From: an uncultured Pseudobdellovibrionaceae bacterium
GTDB taxonomy: Bacteria > Bdellovibrionota > Bdellovibrionia > Bdellovibrionales > Bdellovibrionaceae
Assembly (NCBI GenBank): GCA_937900305.1
Contig: CALCCV010000182.1
Coordinates: 1 to 6,328, forward strand
Length of the DNA: 6,328 nt
Direction: 5' to 3'
Shown: one piece after another, positions 1 to 6,328 of the stretch
How positions within the stretch are numbered: position 1 is the first letter of the stretch
Layout: every line of letters begins with the position of its first letter
The notes under the pieces: generated by a model
Databases searched by the model: none
What the model was told of the DNA's origin: nothing
Seen by the model: only the letters and a program-made list of their open reading frames with translations
Position numbers and translations under genes: made by a program

Positions 1-399
1 TCTTTCGCCTTTAAGAATTTTTCCCGAAAACCCGCCGTAATCGAGAGTCAGAATTTTTTCTCGTTTTCCTTCTCGAGACACAATCAAAAGGGATTTTGGG
101 TCAACGAGGATCTCAGTACCTGAAGTGAAGTCAAGTTTGGCCCTTGAGTTTTGGCCGGTAAAAATCGTGTCCTGCTCAAAGGTGTTCTCATTTGACCCAA
201 GAGTTTGCCAATTGAGTTGCCCTTGGGGTTTAAGCCTTACGTCCTCACCTATGGGCCGAACAATCCCTAGGCTTTCGGCAGTCGGAGCTTGGGTTCGCTC
301 CACTTTTGAATTTTGAAAAAAAAGCGTGTAGCTCGCCAATGCGACTCCAGAAAGAGATCCCGCGTACAAAAGGATCTCGGTCCATCTTCTTGATCTCAT
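1..399 (-). CDS. Membrane-anchored FecR-like domain protein (3' end beyond window)
   Basis: A frame with no stop runs from ATG (399-397) to the first base of the window, giving 133 codons with the C-terminus missing. An in-frame TAG lies upstream and no other ATG, GTG or TTG falls between, so this start is favoured; GAAGG (411-407) is a plausible ribosome site 7 bases away. Residues 1-6 are basic (MRSRRW) and about 9-28 form a hydrophobic segment, suggesting an inner-membrane anchor with the rest in the periplasm. Residues about 44-133 follow the FecR pattern: a V-R-x-x-G strand, a W-x-x-L-G step, then D-T-I-F-T-G, S-R-A-K-L-D-F, S-G-T-E-I-L-V and P-K-S-L-L-I-V. In the family this beta domain is periplasmic; in FecR itself it relays siderophore signals to a sigma factor, but many anchored FecR-domain proteins outside iron uptake have unknown roles. 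No sigma factor or TonB receptor is visible, so iron signalling is not claimed. It overlaps the upstream small ORF by 4 bp, implying co-transcription. Confidence 0.75.
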   Translation of the reverse strand, partial: MRSRRWTEILLYAGSLSGVALASYTLFFQNSKVERTQAPTAESLGIVRPIGEDVRLKPQGQLNWQTLGSNENTFEQDTIFTGQNSRAKLDFTSGTEILVDPKSLLIVSREGKREKILTLDYGGFSGKILKGER

Positions 400-563
400 G
401 CGGCCACCTTCGAAATGGATCGATGGGCATTTCGTTTTAATGAAGCGCTATCTTTTGCGAACTTCTTACGAAGTAAATACCCAGCCAAAATGGGCCCGCT
501 TGCTACCACAGTGAGGTGCAAGAAAAGTTTGGCTCGAATTGAGAAAAAGCCTTTCAATCTCAC
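396..563 (-). CDS. Small single-pass membrane protein, unknown function
   Basis: A 55-codon frame from GTG (563-561) to TGA (398-396), with an alternative TTG start (557-555) giving 53 residues. A stop codon lies just upstream, so these are the only starts available, and neither has a convincing ribosome site (only GATGAG or GAGAAAG nearby). The peptide begins LKGFFSIRAKLFLHL, continues through a hydrophobic helix at about residues 13-31 (ending AGYLL), then has a basic tail (RKKFAKDS, LKRNAHR). A short cationic start, one transmembrane helix and a positive tail suggest an inner-membrane protein with a cytoplasmic tail. The start resembles the N-terminus of membrane sensor proteins, so a broken remnant is also possible. 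Support for a real gene is the ATGA overlap with the FecR-like gene and the membrane-protein character. Against it are the short length, weak start and lack of a recognised family. Confidence 0.45.
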   Translation of the reverse strand: MRLKGFFSIRAKLFLHLTVVASGPILAGYLLRKKFAKDSASLKRNAHRSISKVAA

Positions 564-855
564 GCTTTCTCATCGGTTTTGCGTCTTAAAACCATAAGCC
601 ACAAGCCGTTCGACCACGGTCTATGACTCTCTTTCACTTCATTCGGATATTTGAAACCGACAAGACGGAGTCCTCGTAGAAATCTCGCATTTGCGTTTAC
701 GAGTACTCTTGTAGGGACTACTAAAAAAAATCTAAACCGAATCAGGCTGAGACAGTTTTGTCTTCTTTTAAATCGTTCCAAATTTAAATTTTCTTAAGAC
801 TGTCAAGGCTTTAGCCGACAAGAACTCTAGCTGCACGTGAAGGGAGGACTGGGTC
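564..855. other. Divergent intergenic region; no gene supported
   Basis: The stretch between the two divergent units should hold promoters for both. An AT-rich core lies at about 765-797 and includes the perfect palindrome AAATTTAAATTT (780-791). On the minus strand a consensus TTGACA (806-801) faces the FecR-like unit, but the nearest -10-like hexamer, TAAATT (786-781), gives a spacer of only 14 bases, so it is a weak candidate. I found no well-spaced sigma-70 promoter for the lipoprotein gene, no tRNA-like fold and no terminator hairpin. If the small ORF at 396-563 is not real, the noncoding region extends from 400 to 855. Confidence 0.5.
841..847 (+). promoter_or_regulatory. Ribosome binding site fixing a TTG start
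   Basis: AGGGAGG lies 8 bases before the TTG at 856 and is close to the ideal anti-16S complement. An in-frame TGA at 838-840 rules out any earlier start, and no in-frame ATG lies near enough to preserve the signal peptide. The strong Shine-Dalgarno probably compensates for the weak TTG. Confidence 0.85.
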
Positions 856-3800
856 TTGTTTAGATTTTCTGGCCGATTTTCTCAAAACTCAATTTCATGT
901 GCAGTTTCTGTGCTTCTCGCAGTGGCTTGTGCCCTGATCCTTTCTGGCTGTTCGCTTGAGGGCTCTGTTGAGTATCTTAACGGCGGACCCAAGGGAGCGG
1001 GGCTTTTAGGCAAAGCTTTGATGTTTGGAAACACTTCTCAGAGTCAGAGTCTTTCTAACGTGTCTTTGTCGACTTGCACCGATAAAAAAGTCACCATTCA
1101 TGCTGTCAAAACAGACGGCAGCATTGATACGTCTTCTTTAGGTGAATCTAAAATCAGCAGTGATGGAAGTTTTGAGATCCCCAATTCCAGTCAGTATCCA
1201 CTGGGAACTTCCGTCAGCTATGTTCTCATGGCCTCAGGCTGCGGGGAGAATTTCTACCGCCCGGTCACTGACTACACAGACCAAGATATTTCCATGGGAA
1301 CAACATTTTTAGGCTTTTTACCTGAGGTCAATGAGGCCGGGAAAAAAGAGCTCAATCATCTGACACTTTCGCAAATGTCGTCGGTTCTCACAAGACTCAC
1401 CTCAGTGAATGAATCCAACTTGTCCGACAGCTTTGATGCGATTGCACAAGACGCCTCTTCGAAAGCCGCCTTTGAATCCTTAACTGGGATTTCCATAGAG
1501 AGCTTAAAGGAAATTCCCCCAACAACGGTTGCCATTTCTCTTCCAAGTACAATCAAAGAAGGTCAGAGCAATTCTCTTTCCGTCACAGCCCAGCACTGGT
1601 ATGCGGGCTATCAAAAGGCCCACCAATGGGTGGTGGATGGAACGACAAGCTCAACCTCAGCGTCTTTATCTTGGAGCTTAGGGAAAAACTCTCAAGGGGC
1701 TCACACCGTTACTTTGTACGTGGGATCAGATAATGGCTCAGGCCACATTGATTTAGCAAAGCCCGTTTACCAAAAAAGCATGAGCCTCAATGTTCAAGAT
1801 ACTTATCCTGCCACACCTCCGGCTATCTTGATGGTGAGCTTAACTAATTCCACAAGTTTAACGGTGGCGGTGAGTACAGGGGCCGCTCTTGTGAACTGTG
1901 AGACTTTCTCATCGATGGCCATCACTGAAGGGTTTTTACCTCCCAGTAGCAGTGACTTCACAAGAACTTGTACGACCGCGGGAACGCAGAATGAAACCTT
2001 CACGCTCTCTAACACCGAAACCACAAGACAGGTCTCCTTGTGGGTGAAGGATGCTTCAGGCCATATTTCACTCACTTACTCAGGGCAATTTGTAACTCTG
2101 GATCAAACGCTCCCAACGGTCACTTTAAACAACTTCAGCGGCACTCAAGTCGCCGGCACAAACGTGAATGTGCACTGGTCGGCAGCTGATCTCAGCGGCC
2201 TTGCAAGTCTGACTTTAAAGTACGCCGCCGATGGAGTAACCTTTAGTGATGTCGTGGATCTGCTCGCCACAAGTGCGACGTCCCCGTATGCTTGGACCGT
2301 GGCCACCGATCACGTCACCACCGCAAGGCTTAGGCTTGTTGCCACCGACAACGCCGGCAACTCCAACTCTGTCACCACCAATGCCTTTATTATTGATGCC
2401 ACAGCCCCAGGACCTCCCGAAGCGACATTGGGTGGTAATCCAACCCTCACCAATGGTGCCTTTGATATCACCGTCAGCTTTACAGAAGCCATCACTGGGC
2501 TCACAGCGGGGGATTTTACCGTCACTAATGGCTCAGCTTCTAATCTTGTTTCCGTGAGCGCCGGCTCCTACACTCTCACCATCACCCCAAGCATTGCCAG
2601 TGGCGCCACAGGTACCACCACCATTATGTTGCCGGCCGGTACTGTGGAGGATCTTGCCAGCGTAGCTAATATCGCGAACTCTAACATCCTCACTGTCAAC
2701 ATTGATAAAATTAAGCCCACCGTCACAACCCTGACTTCCACTTCTCCGGATCCCACAAATACCGATGTCAGTGTGACTGTGACTTTCTCAGAGAACGTCA
2801 CAGGCTTCACTTCAACCGATCTCTCTGTGACAAACGGGAGTGTGAGCTCCATCTCAGGCTCTGGGCAAAACTACACTGTGATCATTGCAAGCACCATTGC
2901 CGCACAAAGCTCAGGGACGATGACAGTGTCTATCCCGGCAGGAGGTGTCACTGATGCCGCTGGAAACACCAACGAGGCTTCTCCAACGCCTTTTACGATC
3001 AATATCGATAAGGTGGGGCCCACTGTGGCGCTCACCTCTGCCTCCGCTAACCCGACAAACACTACTTTTGCTGTGACCGCCGATTTAGGTAAAGCGTCTT
3101 CGAACTTCGCTGTGGGTGACATCACCGTCAGCGGCGGAACTGCGACCAATTTTGCTGTCGTCAATGCAAGCAAGTACACCTTTAATGTGGTCCCAAGTGC
3201 TCAAGGCACAAGCCCCGGCACAGTTTCGGTGTCAGTTGCAGCAGGGACTCTCACGGACTCCGCTCTCGGTAATCCCAACACAGCTTCCAACACGCTCTCT
3301 CGCACGGTGACAGAGATCTCGCAAACTTGGAGCACGACACTCACTTCTTCGGACAATGCCATCTTCCCGGTTGCAGGAGGAGTCGCCTCACTGACCGGGA
3401 CCAACCTCACGCAAACTGATTTTTCTACAGGTACTCACAATGGGACGACTTATGATGCTACAAACGGGAATAGGCTCACACTCGATAAAACTCTTCCGAG
3501 TCCGAAGGAGCTCGATTCAAGTTGGGCTCCGAAGTGGAGTAATATCGTTGGGTACTGGAGTCTAAATGGCTCAGGAACAATTGCCGCAAACAGTACAATT
3601 AGTCATGTAGTTGGAGTTGATGGTACGTTAGTCAATGCTAGCGCAGCCTATACTGCCGGAAAGTTATCTCAAGCATTGAGCTTTGATGGCACCAACTACA
3701 TTGATTTTGGATCTAATGTGTATGGTGGGCTGTCTCAAGTTACAGTTTCGGCATGGATAAAACCCTCTTCGTTTGCGACAACTCAAACTATTGTAGGGAA

Positions 3801-6281
3801 AGAAACTTCATTCAAGATTCAACTTACTACCGCTGCAAAACCAGTATTCTTTGTGAGTACCAATGGATCTTCTTGGGCTTGTTCACCGACGGCTTCAGCG
3901 ATTCCGCTCTCTGTTTGGTCTCATGTAGCAGGCGTGTATTCTGGAGCTGCGGCCGCTATTTATGTTAATGGTGAGTTTGCGGCATCATGTGGAACTTCAG
4001 GCACGCTTGCCGACAATACAAGGTTATTTAGGGTATCAGGCATTAATTCCGCGCTTTCAGAAGTCTTTTCTGGAGATGTCGATGAAGTTACGATTTGGAA
4101 TACAAACTTATCTGCCAATGAAGTAAAATACATTTACCAGAAGCAAAACCCCAACTCCGCCCAAGCCGAACTCGACTCTTCATGGACACCCCATTGGAAT
4201 AATCTTGTTGGGTACTGGAATATGAATGGATCGGGAACCATAGCAGATGTAGCTACCATCAACGCTTCGGTAGGTTCAAACGGAACCGCTTCTAATGCCA
4301 ATGGCTCCGGCATGACTTATTCCACCTCCCAGCTCTTCCAAGGTGTCTACTTTGATGGCACAGACGACTATTTGACGGTGTCCCACTCGGCCAACCAAAA
4401 CTCCTATCCACTTTCCATCTCCTTTTGGATCAGAACGAGCGCCAATTGGACCCAAAGCGTGATTGAGAAATATGTAAGTGGGTCTAGCAACGGATGGTCT
4501 GTGTGGACAACAGGTAATGGAAATATTTGCGCCAGTTACTTCAAGAATTCTTCAAACCGCGTTCGCGATGCCACCAACTGTGGGAATTCCACGACCTTTA
4601 AAACAAATGCCATCAATGATGGCAACTGGCACATGGTCAGCATCGTCATTGACTCGTCAGGAGGATCCCTCTATCGCGATGGAATTTTAGAATCGACGCT
4701 CGCATGGACCGGCACTCCAAATGCGGCCTCTGGCACATCTTCAATCAATATCGGTCGATACAATGGAAGCTCGAATGCCTTTCAGGGCACCTTAGATGAA
4801 ATTGGAGTGTGGAGTGCCGCACTCTCTAGCTCTGAAATAGTTCAGATTTATACAAAGCAAAAAACAAAATACGGTGGAGTTTACAAGTCACCCGTCCAAT
4901 CCATTTCAACCAACTCCTCTTGGAGCAGTACAAAGTGGATCTCAACTCTCCCATTCTACAAAGAACTTCCCGGCGATACCAATGCCGACGGCACATCCGA
5001 TAGCGAGAGCTCAGCAGAGTACTCGGGAGTTTCTGCCAATTTAGCAAACAATCTAGAGGGTCTTTGGCATCTTGATGAATCTTCGTGGAATGGAACAACC
5101 AACGAGGTTGTCGATTCTTCTGGAAAGGGTCGTCATGGAACCGCTCAGAATTCTGCAAATGTGGCTAGTGGAATTTTAAAAAACGGCGCTAATCTTGTCT
5201 ACGCCAGTCAACAACATATTCGCACCGGAAACTTCAACATGGGTACAGTCCATGGAGTTACTTGGTCGGCTTGGATAAAAAATAACAATGCCCAAGTAAC
5301 GACAAAACAGGGAATCGCCTTTAAGGCGACGGCAACTATGGAAGTATTTCTATATTCTACGGGTCAACTGTATCTCTACATCGCTAATAATACCGCCTGG
5401 CACCTTTCATTGACTTCTCCGATCTACACCGATTGGAATTCATGGCATCATGTGGTGGCGACTTACGACGGATCGTTTACCTATCTCTATCGCGATGGAA
5501 AGCTAGTGGCTCAGTCTACGGCAGGTGTCGAAGCGGGTGATGTTGCCGATAATAGCCAAATTGCTAAGTTTGGACAATCCAGTGGAGCCACAAATATTTT
5601 TGATGGATATATCGATGAAATTGCTCTTTGGAGTCGAGGATTAACGGCCAACGAAGTCCTCCAACTCTACCGCCGTGGCGCCAACCGCAACAAGTTCCAA
5701 TTCCGCACCTGCACTCAATCTGACTGCTCGGATAAAACTGATGCGGATTGGGTGGGACCCGATAAAACCGCGTCGAGTTGGTTCTCTGAACTTCACAACA
5801 TGACGGCTGTTGCTTCAACTGGTGATGGCTCGGGCTCAATCAATCTCACTTCGCCTCTCATTGATTTCTCAAAATGGATTGCGGCTGTGAGTGGGTGGAC
5901 ATTTAACCCAACACCTGCCAGATATTTCCAGTACCGAGCACTGATGGAATCCGATGATGTGAACAATCTCTGCTTAGATTCCTCAAACAATGCCATCCCA
6001 TGCATGCCCGATATTACGTCCGTCACACCCACGGCGGAACTAAGTCCTGCGCCATATATTACCTCAGCAACCGGAATTTCTTTCTATACGACGCTGTCTT
6101 CTTTGGATTTTACAACTTCAGGAACTTGCACGTCTGACAGTAACTATCCTGCGAAGTTCCAGCTCTCTAAAGATGGTGGTTCAACCTATCAGTATTACAA
6201 CGGCACTTCGTGGGCAAGCGCGACGGCAGGGACTTATTCGCAAGCGAGCACGCTTTCGCAAATCAATATTGGTCTTAGCTC
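856..6281 (+). CDS. Giant multidomain surface lipoprotein with Ig-like and LamG domains (3' truncated)
   Basis: The frame starts at TTG (856) and has 1808 residues of genuine sequence; it nominally continues to TAG at 6301-6303, but those last codons are adapter, so the C-terminus is unknown. Residues 1-31 are a type II signal peptide with lipobox L29-S-G-C32. Cys32 would be lipidated, and Ser33 does not match the Asp inner-membrane retention signal, so outer-membrane placement is likely. Domains in order: head with transthyretin/CnaB-like strands (about 70-155, with C74 and C129 possibly paired); helical linker (about 156-222); Ig/PKD-like (about 224-314); two further Ig-like (about 316-414 and 416-515); three tandem Big-type Ig repeats (519-818); a strand-rich linker; LamG 1 (896-1095), LamG 2 (1116-1335) and LamG 3 (1396-1608); then a beta-rich region with C1619, C1624, C1706, C1716 and C1758. 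No protease, hydrolase or other catalytic motif is seen. LamG domains commonly bind glycans or proteins, so an adhesin or recognition role is inferred. It is divergent from the FecR-like unit. Confidence 0.93.
2410..3303 (+). repeat. Three tandem Big-type Ig-like repeats of about 100 residues
   Basis: Units start near residues 519, 619 and 720. Each follows the same order: an opening P-T-V or P-x-A strand, P-T-N or L-T-N, a strand with V-S-F or V-T-F, G-D-F or T-D-L or G-D-I, then V-T-N-G-S or V-S-G-G-T, a Y-T strand, and finally PAG or AAG before a short turn. The first two end with N-I-D-K. The second unit fits best the bacterial Ig family with the signature F-S-E-x-V-T-G-F, which I recall as Big_12. 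The third has diverged: the F-S-E-x-V segment has become DLGKASSNF. Such repeats usually act as stalks that hold binding domains away from the cell. GC is about 53% by hand count over 2401-3000. Confidence 0.85.
3541..4140 (+). other. LamG/concanavalin-like domain 1 of the lipoprotein
   Basis: Residues 896-1095. It opens with NIVGYWSLNGSG and continues with a G-K-L-S-Q-A-L-S-F-D-G-T-N-Y-I-D-F strand, VSAWIK, W-S-H-V-A-G-V-Y, Y-V-N-G-E and the closing G-D-V-D-E-V-T-I-W with L-S-A-N-E-V. This is the usual order of the LamG jelly-roll family often called Laminin_G_3. By hand count it is about 43% GC, clearly lower than the Ig block before it. The preceding linker has the motif ELDSSWAPKW (from residue 885). 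Confidence 0.85.
4201..4860 (+). other. LamG/concanavalin-like domain 2 of the lipoprotein
   Basis: Residues 1116-1335, the second copy at a period of 660 bp (220 residues) from the first, judged from the linker motif ELDSSWTPHW (from residue 1105). Core marks are NLVGYWNMNGSG, FDGTDDYL, ISFWIR, W-H-M-V, LYRDG and G-T-L-D-E-I-G-V-W. Linkers 1 and 2 share the identical 13-mer GTTGGGTACTGGA (3547-3559 and 4207-4219). A sampled 240 bp stretch (4261-4500) is about 51% GC, nearer the Ig block than the other two LamG modules. Confidence 0.85.
4975..5001 (+). other. Possible calcium-binding loop in the linker before LamG 3
   Basis: Residues 1374-1382 read D-T-N-A-D-G-T-S-D, matching the DxNxDGxxD spacing of dockerin, thrombospondin type 3 and EF-hand-like calcium loops. 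There is a single copy and no partner loop or flanking helix is visible, so it may only stiffen the linker or may bind nothing. Confidence 0.4.
5041..5679 (+). other. LamG/concanavalin-like domain 3 of the lipoprotein
   Basis: Residues 1396-1608. It opens with NNLEGLWHLDE, then D-S-S-G-K-G-R-H-G-T-A, the strand pair ending WSAWIK, W-H-H-V-V-A-T-Y-D-G, LYRDG and G-Y-I-D-E-I-A-L-W with L-T-A-N-E-V. The variant start (G-L-W-H-L-D-E and G-x-G-R-H-G) places it in a different LamG subgroup from domains 1 and 2. It shares a 16-base identity with domain 2 around LYRDG (4669-4684 and 5485-5500). GC is about 44% over 5041-5640 by hand count. A linker of about 60 residues, containing a DxNxDGxxD loop, separates it from domain 2. 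Confidence 0.85.
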
Positions 6282-6328
6282 AGATCGGAAGAGCGTCGTG
6301 TAGGGAAAGAGTGTCTTCGCCTGTGTAG
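6282..6328. other. Illumina TruSeq adapter contamination (with i5 index)
   Basis: Bases 6282-6314 match the reverse complement of the TruSeq universal (i5-side) adapter, beginning AGATCGGAAGAGC and ending GAAAGAGTGT. Bases 6315-6322 are CTTCGCCT, the reverse complement of AGGCGAAG, which I recall as index D505. Bases 6323-6328, GTGTAG, begin the flow-cell-side part of the same oligo. No biological sequence should have this order. The peptide it adds to the frame, DRKSVV followed by a stop, is a typical adapter-derived tail. Genomic sequence ends at 6281, give or take the A-tailing base. Confidence 0.97.

Noticed and set aside
1..12. Left-end TTTCGCCTTT, which resembles the index CTTCGCCT at the right end
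   Set aside because: Adapter flanks are absent and the FecR-like frame continues sensibly to the first base, so this is genomic sequence with chance similarity.
125..316. 63-codon plus-strand frame and the minus frame at 245-430
   Set aside because: Both are shadows of the FecR-like reading frame, which alone gives a coherent membrane anchor and beta-domain pattern.
415..597. 60-codon plus-strand frame
   Set aside because: It lies antisense to the better-supported small membrane ORF and FecR start region, has no convincing ribosome site, and its peptide resembles no family.
711..729. GTAGGGACTAC inverted repeat followed by an A-run, as a possible terminator
   Set aside because: The stem is only 4 bp. 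On the plus strand the run is A, not T, and on the minus strand the T-run comes before the hairpin, so neither orientation works.
560..781. 73-codon minus-strand frame starting at TTG, whose TGA overlaps the GTG of the small membrane ORF
   Set aside because: The product is irregular and very basic, with no recognisable domain or membrane pattern, and it begins inside the AT-rich region where a promoter is expected. The GTGA overlap may be chance.
807..816. GGCTTTAGCC inverted repeat upstream of the lipoprotein
   Set aside because: The stem of 3-4 bp with almost no loop is too small to support an operator or hairpin call.
1356..3410. Series of minus-strand open frames (about 66-102 codons), all in one frame, opposite the Ig region
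   Set aside because: They arise from the codon bias of the Thr/Ser/Val-rich plus-strand gene. Their Val-rich peptides mirror that bias and lack domains, and the sense frame is clearly coding.
6282..6303. Natural C-terminus and stop codon of the large gene
   Set aside because: These bases are Illumina adapter, so the stop is synthetic.

Overview
The window has two divergently arranged transcription units and ends in a sequencing artefact. The last 47 bases (6282-6328) are Illumina TruSeq adapter with a readable i5 index. The right edge is therefore an untrimmed contig end, and the long reading frame that appears to stop at 6301-6303 stops in synthetic sequence, not at a natural stop codon.

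On the minus strand, reading toward the left edge, there are probably two genes. The first is a short single-pass membrane ORF (563-396). Its TGA overlaps, as ATGA, the start of the second gene (399-1), which runs off the left edge. That second protein has an N-terminal membrane anchor followed by what looks like a FecR-type beta domain.

On the plus strand, from 856 to the end of genomic sequence, is one very large mosaic surface lipoprotein. It starts at TTG behind a strong Shine-Dalgarno sequence and has a type II signal peptide with lipobox LSGC. After that come a transthyretin/CnaB-like head, a helical linker, several Ig-like domains (three of them tandem units of about 100 residues), three LamG/concanavalin-like lectin domains, and a cysteine-containing beta-rich region cut off by the contig end. 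At least 1808 genuine residues are present. Its likely role is adhesion or glycan binding at the outer face of a Gram-negative outer membrane.

The organism is best described as a Gram-negative bacterium of intermediate GC. The giant lipoprotein mixing Big-type Ig and LamG modules, beside a membrane-anchored FecR-domain protein, recalls Bdellovibrionota and related former Deltaproteobacteria. This is inference from protein style; there is no marker gene.

The most informative biological signal is compositional mosaicism inside the lipoprotein gene. By hand count the tandem Ig block is about 53% GC, while the first and third LamG modules are about 43-44%, and the modules sit between similar linkers. 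This fits module exchange. I see no RNA gene, CRISPR array, mobile element or new enzymatic system.
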